In this document: piece after piece, positions 1 to 8,798 of the stretch
Position numbering within the stretch: position 1 is the first letter of the stretch
Layout: each line of letters opens with the position of its first letter
Origin: CAZFQG01 sp964520785
GTDB taxonomy: Bacteria; Planctomycetota; Planctomycetia; Pirellulales; Thermoguttaceae
DNA: 40,855 nt
Direction of reading: 5' to 3'
Assembly: GCA_964520785.1 (NCBI GenBank)
Contig: CAZFQG010000030.1
Span: 1-40,855, forward strand
The notes under the pieces: generated by a model
Seen by the model: the letters and a program-made list of their open reading frames with translations, nothing else
The model's database searches: none
What the model was told of the DNA's origin: nothing
Made by a program: the position numbers and the translations under genes

Positions 1-20
1 ACACTGCGTTTTCAAACACT

Positions 21-50
21 ACAAAAACCTCAGAATATTGCCGCGTGAGG
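21..50 (-). terminator. Rho-independent terminator after the M14 peptidase gene
   Basis: Read on the minus strand, CCTCA (46-50) and TGAGG (28-32) can pair as a 5-bp stem with a 13-nt loop, followed by TTTTTGT. It lies 7 bases beyond the stop codon of the minus-strand carboxypeptidase gene. The stem is short, so this is a moderate call. Confidence 0.4.
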
Positions 51-56
51 TATATA

Positions 57-1199
57 TCACCACCGGTTTCGGCCGAGTCGGCGACCGGAACGCCCGCGGC
101 GGTCTCTTCGGCAAACCAAGACCCACACGGCCGGGAAGACGAGGCCAAAGGCCGCCGGCTCCGGGACAATCGGGAACGCTTCGTCACTGAGTAGATAAAG
201 CGCCGTGTCGACCGCCTTCCCAACTACCATCTCGAGTTCCAGCGCGGTCGTCGGATTGAAGAGGGAGAAGTGGTCGTCGTAGTTGCCGACGTAGAGTTCC
301 GCGCAGAACGCGAAAACGCCGAATTCCTCATAGAGGCTGTCCGTAAGGCTGCCGAAGGCGTCGTAGCCTAAGCCGTTGAGCTGGTAACCGGTCATGTCGG
401 CGAGCGTCGAACCGAGAACGGCGAACTTGGCCGCGTCCTCCGGCGGAAGCGGATTCTCCAGGCGGTCGCCGGCGGAAATCCAAGGAGTGAGCACGGCCTG
501 CATTCCGCTGTGGTAGTCGAGCGCCGCCCACAGGTCGCTGAAATACTCAGGGTCGTTCAGCAGCGACCAGAGGGCGTAGGACTCCGGTTCCGAGAGGGGG
601 GCCGGCCCCCGGTAGGTCTCCAGAAGGACGCCGTTTTGGGCGTCTCTCCAGCGGTGCGGAAAATTCCGATTCAGATCCACGCCGCGTGTGTAGTTCGATG
701 CCGACTGCCCCGGGTACTGGTGCGCGTTCTTGCGGTGGCGGCTGTCGCCGTTTTCGACGCGGACACGGCCGTCCGGGTTCAGATTCGGTACGATCCAGAC
801 CTCCCGTTCCGCAAAGATGTCCTCAAACGCGGCACTGCCGGTCCGAAACCCTTCCACCAAACGCTCCGCCAAAAGGTAAGCCGCTTCCGAACTGATCACT
901 TCCCGGGCGTGCAGTCCGGCGGTGAAGAGGAACTCCGGTTTCTCCGGCGCGTTCACGTCCGGTTCCACGCCCAGCCGCACCGCCAGAAGCGGCCGCCCTT
1001 CGTGACTGGAGCCGAATTGCACGAGCCGGACGATATCCGAGTTCGCTCCGGCGAAATCGTACGCCCATTCGACCATCTCGTCGAACGATTGGTACAGCTC
1101 GACGCTCTGAAAATCGGCGGCGATTGCCGGCGGTGGACTCATCCAGACGGCGAGAAGGACCGGAAAAACGCGGACGCGAAGGAAAGACTGGATCATCAT
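57..1199 (-). CDS. Exported M14-family zinc carboxypeptidase with PEP-CTERM anchor
   Basis: This is a zinc carboxypeptidase of the M14 family (380 aa), expected to remove C-terminal residues from peptides outside the cytoplasm. The zinc ligands are in HARE (H97, E100) and in DYHS (H230); the substrate-binding Arg is in DLNRNF (about R178) and the general-base Glu is in FCAELY (about E301). The start was placed at the ATG at 1199 because it begins a clean signal peptide (about residues 1-28, ending AIAA). A GTG 57 bases upstream would add a non-signal extension. The C-terminus carries VPEP (345-348), a hydrophobic stretch and an Arg-rich tail, the PEP-CTERM signal recognised by exosortase systems. 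It is the last gene of a closely spaced minus-strand group. Family assignment is firm; substrate is unknown. Confidence 0.88.
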   Translation of the reverse strand: MMIQSFLRVRVFPVLLAVWMSPPPAIAADFQSVELYQSFDEMVEWAYDFAGANSDIVRLVQFGSSHEGRPLLAVRLGVEPDVNAPEKPEFLFTAGLHAREVISSEAAYLLAERLVEGFRTGSAAFEDIFAEREVWIVPNLNPDGRVRVENGDSRHRKNAHQYPGQSASNYTRGVDLNRNFPHRWRDAQNGVLLETYRGPAPLSEPESYALWSLLNDPEYFSDLWAALDYHSGMQAVLTPWISAGDRLENPLPPEDAAKFAVLGSTLADMTGYQLNGLGYDAFGSLTDSLYEEFGVFAFCAELYVGNYDDHFSLFNPTTALELEMVVGKAVDTALYLLSDEAFPIVPEPAAFGLVFPAVWVLVCRRDRRGRSGRRLGRNRW

Positions 1200-1243
1200 G
1201 CCGGAAGACTCGAAAACGGGGTGCTCATTCGTGATAAGGGTGC

Positions 1244-2326
1244 CTATCCGTTCCACTCGAAGAATCCGCGTCCGTACGCCTCGAGCGGCGGTTCTCCGAA
1301 GCGCCGGACGTATTCGCCGTCGATCCAGGCGGCGAAACTGGTAACATGCCGGATTCCCCGCTTCGCGTATTCGTTCAAATCGCTACGGAAGACCGACTCG
1401 TGCCAGGGCAGTTTCACCGTTTTCTCCCGCTTCCAGCCGGAGAACCGCGAGACGTCGAGCCAATACTCCAACGCCTGGGCCGTGGCCGCCGGAAAAACCG
1501 CCAGATTCGCGTCGAGCGCATCGAGGACCCGGCCGTGGGACAGGCCCGTCTCCGGCGGGCCGTAGAACGCGTCGCGCTGGGCCAACGGTTTGTCGTGCAG
1601 GCGGTGGATTGGGGCGAACTCGAGAAAGACCCGCGGATCCGGCTTCACCTGCGTGGGCGGCTGGAGCGTCTTGGCGTACGCCAGGTGGGCCAGTGTCGCG
1701 CCTGGGTGGACCTCCTGAATCGCCTCCACCAGTCGATTCTCCATCAGCAGCGCCTGGTCGGAATCGGACAGGCCGCGGCACTTGGGGCAGCGGCACATGG
1801 GCTGGCCGTCGTCAATCCAGTAGAAGTAACGGCCGGTCGTCGCCCGGAGAACTCGCGCGAAGGAGACTCCCTTTTCACAAATCACCTCGAGCGCAGCGGT
1901 CGAGTGGGGACAGAAATTCGCGTCCGGCGTCCGTTCCCCCCGGTCGTTCATGCGGAACATGCCGGGGTCCTTCTTGAAAAGCTCGCGCGGCAGCAACTCG
2001 CCCATCGCGTGCAGTTCGTGTTCCACTTCGATCCTCAGATCGGCGCACTTGTCAAGGAAGGCGCGTCCCTTGGCGCTCTCCAAGAAGGCCGAGACCTGGC
2101 TGGGGGTGACGTGGGTTCCGATGGTCGTCAGCCCGGCCGCCGCGGCGCGCCGGGGCCAATCGAGCGTCTCCAGATCGGGGACCACGACCACGACGCCGCG
2201 GGTCTTGAAGGGGCAATCTTTGACGGAATCCCGTCCCCAAGCGACCGCGGAGGCCGAGGCGGCAACCGCGACTTGCGAGGCGGTTTGGAGAAAACGGCGT
2301 CGCGTGAGGGGGTGATTGTCGAACAT
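1244..2326 (-). CDS. Tat-exported DUF4838-type protein
   Basis: A 360-residue protein beginning with a twin-arginine signal: RRRFLQT near residue 10, then an Ala-rich hydrophobic stretch. The body resembles DUF4838 proteins, found mainly in Planctomycetes and Bacteroidetes near polysaccharide-degradation genes. A CRCPKC pair of Cys motifs near residues 190-195 and a preceding YFYWIDDG segment support this; most DUF4838 proteins are longer. The ATG at 2326 is preferred over an upstream in-frame TTG at 2341. It lies 36 bases after the ABC ATPase gene and 44 bases before the carboxypeptidase, so the three may be co-transcribed. No catalytic activity can be assigned from sequence; a glycoside hydrolase-like role is only a guess. 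Confidence 0.72.
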   Translation of the reverse strand: MFDNHPLTRRRFLQTASQVAVAASASAVAWGRDSVKDCPFKTRGVVVVVPDLETLDWPRRAAAAGLTTIGTHVTPSQVSAFLESAKGRAFLDKCADLRIEVEHELHAMGELLPRELFKKDPGMFRMNDRGERTPDANFCPHSTAALEVICEKGVSFARVLRATTGRYFYWIDDGQPMCRCPKCRGLSDSDQALLMENRLVEAIQEVHPGATLAHLAYAKTLQPPTQVKPDPRVFLEFAPIHRLHDKPLAQRDAFYGPPETGLSHGRVLDALDANLAVFPAATAQALEYWLDVSRFSGWKREKTVKLPWHESVFRSDLNEYAKRGIRHVTSFAAWIDGEYVRRFGEPPLEAYGRGFFEWNG

Positions 2327-2362
2327 CGAATAGGGCTCCAATGAGTACGGACTCGTGCGGGA

Positions 2363-3094
2363 TCACGTCGCGGCGATTCGTCCAGCGTCCAGGCGGATTG
2401 TCTCCTCTGCCCGCTCCGCCGCGAGCGGGTCGTGCGTGACGAGGAGGACGGTCCCCCCCTCCTTGTGAAATCCCTCCAGCAGGTCGAGAACATCGCCGGC
2501 ACTGGCCGGATCGAGATTCCCGGTCGGCTCGTCGGCAAGCAGGAGCCCCGGGCGATTGATGAGGGCCCTGGCGATGGCAGTCCGCTGCCGCTCGCCGGCA
2601 CTGAGTTCCGCCGGCCGGTGATTGGCCCGGGGGCCTAGGCCGAATCTTCCGAGCAACTCGTCGGCGTGCGTCGCGGCCTCCACCTTCGACCCCGGCAGGG
2701 CGGCCGCCAGGATGTTCTCGCGGACAGTCAAATACGGAAGCAGGTGAAACATCTGAAACACGAACCCGATTTCCGACCCGCGGAACCGCGCACGACTGGC
2801 CCCCGACATGGACGCGGGATCGACCCCGGCGATCCGGACCGTTCCGGAGGTGGGGGTGATGAGCGTTCCGACGAGCATCAGGAGGGTCGATTTGCCGCAG
2901 CCGCTGGGCCCGCACACGGCGACGAACCGCCCCTTGGGGATTTCCAGCGACAAATCCGACACGGCATGGACCGGCCCATCGCTGGTTTGATAGCTTTTCG
3001 TTACATTTTCCAGTTGTATCACGTCGGCGTCTTCGCGGCGGTTGGAGGTCTTCGGGGTTTTTGGCGTTTTCGGGCGAAATCGCTGGAATTCCAT
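2363..3094 (-). CDS. ABC transporter ATP-binding protein (LolD/MacB type)
   Basis: A single ABC ATPase domain of the LolD/MacB group that drives lipoprotein release or macrolide/peptide-type transporters. Walker A is GPSGCGKST, the signature is LSAGERQR, Walker B is LLLADEPTGNLD and the switch His is in LLVTHD. The frame is open up to 3280, but sequence before 3094 looks non-coding. The ATG at 3094 gives 243 aa with an odd Pro/Lys-rich leader; a GTG at 3022 (VIQLENV) would give the usual family start and is a real alternative. No FtsX-like permease gene is adjacent, which is unusual for this family. The neighbours downstream are the DUF4838 gene and the M14 peptidase; the oxidoreductase at 3279 is divergent. 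Confidence 0.85.
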   Translation of the reverse strand: MEFQRFRPKTPKTPKTSNRREDADVIQLENVTKSYQTSDGPVHAVSDLSLEIPKGRFVAVCGPSGCGKSTLLMLVGTLITPTSGTVRIAGVDPASMSGASRARFRGSEIGFVFQMFHLLPYLTVRENILAAALPGSKVEAATHADELLGRFGLGPRANHRPAELSAGERQRTAIARALINRPGLLLADEPTGNLDPASAGDVLDLLEGFHKEGGTVLLVTHDPLAAERAEETIRLDAGRIAAT

Positions 3095-3183
3095 CCTATC
3101 ACCGACCGGACCGAGCGTCCACCCGGTGGAACCAGGGGGTTGAGTGGCCCGTTCGCGGGGAAACGCGGGGGAGAGGCTTGGGG

Positions 3184-3212
3184 TCGACGCGGATCGGTTT
3201 TTGGGCCATAAT
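3184..3212 (+). promoter_or_regulatory. Candidate promoter for the Tat oxidoreductase gene
   Basis: TCGACG (3184-3189), a 17-bp spacer and CATAAT (3207-3212) resemble a sigma70-type promoter, with a start near 3219 and about 60 bases of leader. A small inverted repeat, TGCCGT-GAA-ACGGCA (3219-3233), lies at the predicted 5' end. Confidence 0.35.
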
Positions 3213-3278
3213 GGATGATGCCGTGAAACGGCAACCCATCCCGCCCCATTTCCCCGCCTGAACATCTGGAGAATCCTC

Positions 3279-4592
3279 ATGTCCCACTCCGGTCCATCGC
3301 GTCGTCAGTTTCTGCGGAACACCTCCTTGGGCGGCCTGGCTCTGGCCGGGACCGCCTCCGCGTTCGCCGTGGCGGCGCCGGTTTCGGCTCGCGGCGCGAA
3401 CGACCGAATCAACACGGCGATCATCGGCATCCGCGGTCAGGGTCGGCATCATGTCAAGTATCAGACGGCCATTCCGAACGTTCGCGTCGTCGCGCTGTGC
3501 GATCCGGACGAGACTCTCTTCGAAGAGCGGGTGAAACAGGTCCCGAGCGACCACCGTGTGAAAACCGAGAAGGACATGCGGCGCGTCTTCGACGATAAGG
3601 ACGTCGATTGCGTCGTCATCGCCACCCCCAACTACTGGCATGCGCTGGCCACCGTATGGGCCTGCCAAGCGGAGAAGGATGTCTACTGCGAAAAGCCGGC
3701 CCACTACTGCGTCAGCGAAGGCCCCAAGATGATCGCGGCGGCGAAGAAGTACGGCCGCGTCGTCCAGGTCGGCACGCAAATTCGTGCCAACACGGGGCGC
3801 CAAGAGGCGATTCGGCTCCTCCGCGAGGGCGTGCTCGGCGAAGTCTACATGGCCAAGGCGTTTTTCCACGGTCCTCGGACCGGCATCGGTTCTCAACCGG
3901 ACGGGCCGGTGCCGGCGGGCGTCGACTACGATCTGTGGTGCGGGCCGTCGGCGAAGCGCCCCTTCAATCCGAACCGGTTTCACTACAACTGGCATTGGTT
4001 CTGGGAGACCGGCAACGGCGAGACGGGAAATAACGGCCCGCACCTGAACGATCTGCTGATCCAGGCGATCGACAAACAGGAGGAGCTGCCGGTGAAGATT
4101 AGCAGCCATGGGGGCCGGTTCGTCTGGGACGATCAGGCCGAGACGCCCAACACGCAGGTCTCCAACTACACCTATGCCGACGGAGTCGTCGCGTCCCTGG
4201 AGGTACGGAATTTGGACTCGGGCAAGATTGCCGGGGAGAGTTCCGGGGTCCAGGTCTTCGGCGAGAAGGGCTACATGACGATCACCCTCGGCGGCAGATA
4301 CGAGGCGTTCCTGGGCGGCAACCCGGGGCCTACCGGTTCCGGCGGGGGCGCTCACGCGCAACTCGCGGCGAACTTCTACGACGTCGTCCGAAGCCGGAGA
4401 ATGGGGGACCTTCTCGCACCCGTCGCTTGGGGGTGTACCGGAGCGAGCCTCTGCCACTTGGGCAACATCGCCTACCGTCTGGGCCGTTCGATCGAGTTCG
4501 ACAACGCGACACTTTCTTGCGGAAATGACGCCGAAGCGAACGCGCTCTTAACCCGGGTCTACCGCGAGCCGTTCATCATGCCGGACGTCTGA
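3279..4592 (+). CDS. Tat-exported Gfo/Idh/MocA-family oxidoreductase
   Basis: A 437-residue NAD(P)-dependent sugar or sugar-acid dehydrogenase-like protein. A twin-arginine signal (SRRQFLRNT, residues 7-15, then a hydrophobic Ala/Gly stretch) indicates folded export with its cofactor. The Rossmann fold starts near residue 44 with a GxRGQG nucleotide-binding loop (about 50-55), and the family EKP motif is at 138-140 (YCEKPAHY). The ATG at 3279 is preceded by GGAG at a good distance. Length and layout match the large Tat-exported Gfo/Idh expansion of Planctomycetes. It is transcribed alone and converges with a second, cytoplasmic family member at 4790. The substrate cannot be deduced. Confidence 0.92.
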   Translation: MSHSGPSRRQFLRNTSLGGLALAGTASAFAVAAPVSARGANDRINTAIIGIRGQGRHHVKYQTAIPNVRVVALCDPDETLFEERVKQVPSDHRVKTEKDMRRVFDDKDVDCVVIATPNYWHALATVWACQAEKDVYCEKPAHYCVSEGPKMIAAAKKYGRVVQVGTQIRANTGRQEAIRLLREGVLGEVYMAKAFFHGPRTGIGSQPDGPVPAGVDYDLWCGPSAKRPFNPNRFHYNWHWFWETGNGETGNNGPHLNDLLIQAIDKQEELPVKISSHGGRFVWDDQAETPNTQVSNYTYADGVVASLEVRNLDSGKIAGESSGVQVFGEKGYMTITLGGRYEAFLGGNPGPTGSGGGAHAQLAANFYDVVRSRRMGDLLAPVAWGCTGASLCHLGNIAYRLGRSIEFDNATLSCGNDAEANALLTRVYREPFIMPDV

Positions 4593-4680
4593 GACTTGGA
4601 TCTCCTACGAAACACCACCGACCGCCGGTCCCGAAACGCGAATGGTCCGGGCCGCGAAGCGCGTTGCGGCAACCTCGTTT

Positions 4681-4708
4681 GAGACGCGGTGGCGGGCAAC
4701 CGCGTCTC
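4681..4708. terminator. Hairpin between convergent oxidoreductase genes
   Basis: A perfect 9-bp stem, GAGACGCGG (4681-4689) with CCGCGTCTC (4700-4708), and a 10-nt loop. It sits between the ends of two convergent genes and is preceded by TTT and followed by GAGTAAA. The flanking T-runs are weak, so bidirectional termination is an inference. Confidence 0.45.
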
Positions 4709-4789
4709 GAGTAAACCGGACGGATCCTTGCCTGGATCGATGGACCGCCAACTGCACGGCCGCCGCCTCTCGGGCATACCGCGAGCGGG

Positions 4790-5908
4790 TCACTCCAGCG
4801 TGAACTCCGGCAGGCGGACGATTTCTCCCCCTTTCACGGCCGATTCGTGGGCGCAGATGCCGACGCACGTCCAGTTGGCGCTTTGCGTGGCGTTGGGCCA
4901 GGGATCGCGGTCTTCGCGGAGGGCACCGACGAATTCGTTGACCAGGTGCGGATGCGAGCCGCCATGGCCCCCTCCTTGGATGAAGGAGAGATGTCCCGCG
5001 TCGTGGATCTCCTGGGGAAGGGTGAAACGGCGAATCGACTCCGGGAGGAGATGCGCGTAGTCCGGGACGGTGACCTTCTCGGGAATTTCCGGTTCCGGCT
5101 TCTTCGCGGTGTGGAGGACGTGCGGCTCGTGCTCGATGAGCGTCCACTCGAAGCTCCGCTTCGTCCCGTAGACGTCGAAACTCTCACGGTATTGCCGCGC
5201 AACATCGTAGAGGAACCGCCAGATGTGGGCGGTCAGATCGCTGTCCTTGATTTTGATATGGCACGTCTCGACGGCGAAACGATTCCCTGACTTCGCGGCG
5301 ATGTCGTCGCGGACCGTCCCGGAACCGAAGCAACTGACGTACTCCGCCCGGCCGTTGACCAGTCCCAGGCAGGGGCTCACGACGTGCGTGGCATAGTGCA
5401 TCGGGATCATCCGCTGCCAGTATTCCGGCCAGCCGTCCATGTCCTGCGGGTGCGACGCCGCCAGGTGCTGTATCTTGCCCAGTTCTCCTTTCTCGACCAT
5501 TTCCTTAATGAAGAGGAATTCGCGGCTATAGACGACCGTCTCGGCCATCATGTACTTCAGGCCGGTCTCGGCCACCTTTTCGACGATCCGGCGGCACTCG
5601 TCGATGGTCGTCGCCATGGGGACGGTGCACATGACGTGCTTGCCGGCGTCCAGTGCCTCAAGCGACATCCACGCATGGTCGGGGATGGGGCTGTTGATAT
5701 GCACGAAATCGACCGCGTCGTCGGCCAGGACGTCGTCGAAATTCGTGTACCGCTTACCGATTCCAAACTGGTCACCAACCTTGTTCAGCTCGACCTCGTT
5801 GCGGCGGCAGATCGCCTCGACGTTCGCCCCCTCCAGGCTCTGGTAAATGGGGATGAACTCGGCGCCGAACCCCAATCCGATCATCGCGACGTTGACTGTT
5901 TTGCTCAT
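4790..5908 (-). CDS. Cytoplasmic Gfo/Idh/MocA-family oxidoreductase lacking the EKP motif
   Basis: A 372-residue family member without an export signal. The Rossmann loop is GLGFGAE (11-17). Where family members have EKP, this protein has CTVPMAT (94-100), so the usual Lys of the active-site/cofactor region is absent while Pro is kept. The downstream segment AETVVYSREF and the His-rich HVVSPCLGL region resemble planctomycete relatives. The ATG at 5908 is supported by AAAGGAT eight bases upstream; the open frame continues to 6154 but does not look coding there. A TTGACA promoter lies upstream. It converges with the Tat-exported member at 3279. It could use a non-standard mechanism, or work as a binding protein or an isomerase-type enzyme. 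Confidence 0.88.
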   Translation of the reverse strand: MSKTVNVAMIGLGFGAEFIPIYQSLEGANVEAICRRNEVELNKVGDQFGIGKRYTNFDDVLADDAVDFVHINSPIPDHAWMSLEALDAGKHVMCTVPMATTIDECRRIVEKVAETGLKYMMAETVVYSREFLFIKEMVEKGELGKIQHLAASHPQDMDGWPEYWQRMIPMHYATHVVSPCLGLVNGRAEYVSCFGSGTVRDDIAAKSGNRFAVETCHIKIKDSDLTAHIWRFLYDVARQYRESFDVYGTKRSFEWTLIEHEPHVLHTAKKPEPEIPEKVTVPDYAHLLPESIRRFTLPQEIHDAGHLSFIQGGGHGGSHPHLVNEFVGALREDRDPWPNATQSANWTCVGICAHESAVKGGEIVRLPEFTLE

Positions 5909-5949
5909 GAGTATCCTTTCGTGGAACTGGTGATGGGGGATGCACCAAT

Positions 5950-5979
5950 AGGGTATTGGCCGCGGAGGGGGTTTGTCAA
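5950..5979 (-). promoter_or_regulatory. Candidate sigma70-type promoter for the oxidoreductase at 4790-5908
   Basis: On the minus strand a perfect TTGACA (5974-5979) is followed after 18 bp by TACCCT (5950-5955). The predicted start lies about 35 bases before the ATG at 5908. The -10 element is weak. Confidence 0.4.
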
Positions 5980-6086
5980 CCGGTTCGCGGAAAAAAAACC
6001 GGCACAGAAGCGGCTCGGGCTCCGTAAAGAGACGTGTCTTACCCTCGAAATGTCCGCGAGGAATCTTCGCGGCGATGTTTGACGAC

Positions 6087-6410
6087 TCACGACCCGCGAA
6101 TACATCGTCGTGTGAATGCGGGATACCAAGCCGCAATAAGTCCCCCTGCCACAAGCAGCGCCGCCGACGTCGGTTCGGGAATCGGTCGGACGCCGACGGC
6201 GACTTCGCAGACCGTCGCGTAGTAAATATCGCTGCCGTAAGGTCCTCCCAGGGGCTGCACCGAGAGCACGTCGATCCGCAGGTAGCGCGTGTCGTGCGCC
6301 TGATCGAATGTCTTGATCTGATCCCGGATGGGACCGTTGTTGAGTTGCACCCCGGCCTGCACTTGAATTTCCCCGGTTGGAACCAGCGCGTTCCACGGCG
6401 CGATTGTCAT
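6087..6410 (-). pseudogene. C-terminal remnant of a PEP-CTERM secreted protein
   Basis: From the ATG at 6410 this encodes 107 residues: a beta-rich segment with TRYLRIDVLSV and YYATVCEVAVG, typical of the end of discoidin-like domains in planctomycete PEP-CTERM proteins, then PIPEP, a hydrophobic stretch and a basic tail. PEP-CTERM proteins need a signal peptide, and none is present here or in the in-frame sequence up to 6614, which looks non-coding. The most likely reading is a 5'-truncated or frameshifted gene. A short, still expressed gene cannot be excluded. The upstream stretch to 6773 shows no recognisable 5' portion. Confidence 0.55.
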
Positions 6411-6720
6411 GATTATAGGACCGCGGGACGAAATCCGGCAATCGTTACGCGATGTGCTTGCCGCACGGACTCCACTCGCTGAATCTGCCTGAAAACACAA
6501 TGTCCGCGGCAACAAACTGACGGATTGCCGGGGCGCGAATGGCCGACGCATACCCAAACTCTCCCACACGAATACCTGCCGCGTGCACAACCCCGACGGT
6601 GGTGGCAAAATCAAAATGGCGCCGGGTTCTTCGACAAACCTCGTTGGGGCCGGTTTTTCCGGCTTCGTACAGTTTTTTGCCGGCCCCGGCGACGTACGTG
6701 CCGCATGTTCGCTTATCGAC

Positions 6721-6726
6721 TATAAT
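6721..6726 (+). promoter_or_regulatory. TATAAT -10-like element before the tandem hydrolase gene
   Basis: A perfect TATAAT lies 47 bases before the ATG at 6774. No convincing -35 hexamer is seen 16-18 bp upstream, so the call rests on the hexamer and its position. The rest of 6411-6773 shows nothing else I can name. Confidence 0.3.
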
Positions 6727-6773
6727 ACGAACTGGCACGCGTCCACCCCGAAACCCCACCAACGGAGGATATC

Positions 6774-8798
6774 ATGCAATTTCTCACTTCCATTGTCGGC
6801 CTCGTGCTCTGCCTTGGCGCCTTTTCCTTGGCCGATGACCTGAGGGTTCTTCCTCAGACGCTCCCGGGTGATATCCCACCGAACAAGATGCTCTATGAGC
6901 ATCTGCTGACCAAGGCCTACGCCGCATTCGACCGGAAGCAAGCCGCGTACGAGGCGATGAAGACCCCGGAAGAGATCGAGGCCTATCAGGATCGCATGAA
7001 ACGGTTCTTTCTGGACCGGATCGGGGAATTCCCCGAGAAGACCCCCTTAAACGCGAAGACCGTCGCCGCACAGCAGCGCGATGGGTACCGAATCGAAAAG
7101 GTCCTCTTCGAAAGCCTGCCCGGGGTTTACGTCTCGGCCATTCTCTACCTGCCGGAGGCCGAGCCCCCCTATCCGGGCGTTTTGGTTCCCTGCGGGCACA
7201 GCCAGAACGGCAAGGCGCGGGATTTGTACCAGCGCGCGCCGATTCTCATGGCGAAGAACGGGATGGCCGCCCTCTGCTTCGATCCGATCGAGCAGGGGGA
7301 GCGAATTCAGCTCTTCAAGGAAAACGGCGAGCCCTATGCCGCGAGCGTCTTCGCCCATCAGATGATCGGCGTGGGGAGCACGCTCGTCGGACGCGACACG
7401 GCCCATTTTCGCATTTGGGATTCCATCCGCGCCCTCGACTACCTGGCGGGCCGTCCGGAAGTCGACCCCGAGCGGCTCGGCTGTACCGGTATTTCAGGAG
7501 GGGGAACGGAAACGAGTTACCTGATGGCACTGGACGCTCGCGTTCGTGCCGCCGCGCCGGGGTGCTACATCACGAGCTTCAAACGGCTGCTGGAGACGAT
7601 CGGGCCGCAGGACGCCGAGCAGTGCATCTCGGGGCAAATCGCCTTCGGAATGGACCACGCCGACTACATCATGATGCGGGCGCCCCAGCCGACGCTCGTC
7701 ATGACGACCACGGAGGACTATTTCGACATTACCGGCGCGTGGGATTCGTATCGGATGGCGAAACGGCTCTATCAGAAGCTGGGACGAAGCGAGAATGTCG
7801 ACATCTTCGAGATGCCCGGCAAGCACGGATTTCCGCTGGAAATGCGGGTGGCCGCGTGCCGGTGGATGCGCCGGTGGCTGCTCGATAAGCACGAGCCGAT
7901 CTGGGAGGACGATTTCCCTGTCGCCAAGGACGAGGACGTCTGGTGTGCCCCGGAAGGCCGCGTGATGAACCTGCCGGGCGCGCGGACGACCTACGAAGTC
8001 AACATTGAATACGAGAAGGAACTCGCGGCGCGCCGAGCGGAGCTTTGGGCGCAGGGGAAAGAGGCCGGTCTGGCAAAGGTCCGCGAGTTGACCGGCATCC
8101 GTGCGGACATTCCGGCCGCGACGGCGGAGAAGGCCGGTTCGATCACGAGGGAGGGCTACCGGATCGACAAGCTGATCCTCGAGCCGGAAGACGGGGTCTA
8201 CCTGCCGGCACTGGCGTTTGTTCCGGCAAATCGCACCGGCGATGCCCTACTGTACCTGCACGAAGACGGCAAGGCGGCCGACGCGGCAGTGGGAGGACCG
8301 ATCGAGGAATTGGTGAAGAAGGGATCGCTCGTCCTCGCGGTCGATTTGCGAGGGATCGGTGAGACGGTCGTCTCGACGAAGGTCGTCTACGGCAACCACG
8401 TCGGCCCCGACTGGAGGGAATCGTATCTGGCGGACATGCTCGGCACGTCGATCCTCGCACTGAGGGCGGAGGACATCTTGGCGTCGGCCGCGTTCCTGGC
8501 GGACTATGAGGAAAAGGACGCGCCGAACGCGGTCCACCTCGTCAGCGTCGGCCGGACCGGTCCACCGGCTCTCCATGCGGCGGCCCTGGCTCCGGACCGT
8601 TTCGCCACGGTGACCCTCCAACGGTGCTTGAATTCCTGGGTAGACGTCGTCCGAACGCCAAAGTCGATCCGCCAGCGCGTAAACGCGGTCCACGGGGCGC
8701 TTGCCGCGTACGACCTTCCGGACCTGGTCGCGACGTTGCCAAAGGAAAAGGTGACGATCGAAGAACCGGCGACGGCGACCGGACAAACACTGCAATAG
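6774..8798 (+). CDS. Secreted tandem alpha/beta hydrolase (acetylxylan esterase-like), second half degenerate
   Basis: A 674-residue exported protein; the signal peptide ends about residue 20 (FSLA). Residues about 100-370 form an alpha/beta hydrolase like acetylxylan esterases and Abhydrolase_7 proteins: nucleophile in GISGGG (S241), acid in TTTEDYFD (314-318), His in GKHGF (H351). Such enzymes usually remove ester groups from plant or algal polysaccharides. From about residue 450 the protein repeats the same fold: EGYRIDKLILEP matches DGYRIEKVLFES of the first half. The second nucleophile motif is changed to GRTGP, so this copy is probably inactive. GGAGG five bases before the ATG supports the start. 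Substrate is unknown. It converges with the unknown exported protein at 8910. Confidence 0.85.
   Translation: MQFLTSIVGLVLCLGAFSLADDLRVLPQTLPGDIPPNKMLYEHLLTKAYAAFDRKQAAYEAMKTPEEIEAYQDRMKRFFLDRIGEFPEKTPLNAKTVAAQQRDGYRIEKVLFESLPGVYVSAILYLPEAEPPYPGVLVPCGHSQNGKARDLYQRAPILMAKNGMAALCFDPIEQGERIQLFKENGEPYAASVFAHQMIGVGSTLVGRDTAHFRIWDSIRALDYLAGRPEVDPERLGCTGISGGGTETSYLMALDARVRAAAPGCYITSFKRLLETIGPQDAEQCISGQIAFGMDHADYIMMRAPQPTLVMTTTEDYFDITGAWDSYRMAKRLYQKLGRSENVDIFEMPGKHGFPLEMRVAACRWMRRWLLDKHEPIWEDDFPVAKDEDVWCAPEGRVMNLPGARTTYEVNIEYEKELAARRAELWAQGKEAGLAKVRELTGIRADIPAATAEKAGSITREGYRIDKLILEPEDGVYLPALAFVPANRTGDALLYLHEDGKAADAAVGGPIEELVKKGSLVLAVDLRGIGETVVSTKVVYGNHVGPDWRESYLADMLGTSILALRAEDILASAAFLADYEEKDAPNAVHLVSVGRTGPPALHAAALAPDRFATVTLQRCLNSWVDVVRTPKSIRQRVNAVHGALAAYDLPDLVATLPKEKVTIEEPATATGQTLQ

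Noticed and set aside
6445..6762. A 105-codon minus-strand frame just upstream of the PEP-CTERM remnant
   Set aside because: I considered it as the missing 5' part of the remnant, but it has no signal peptide or recognisable domain and is in another frame.
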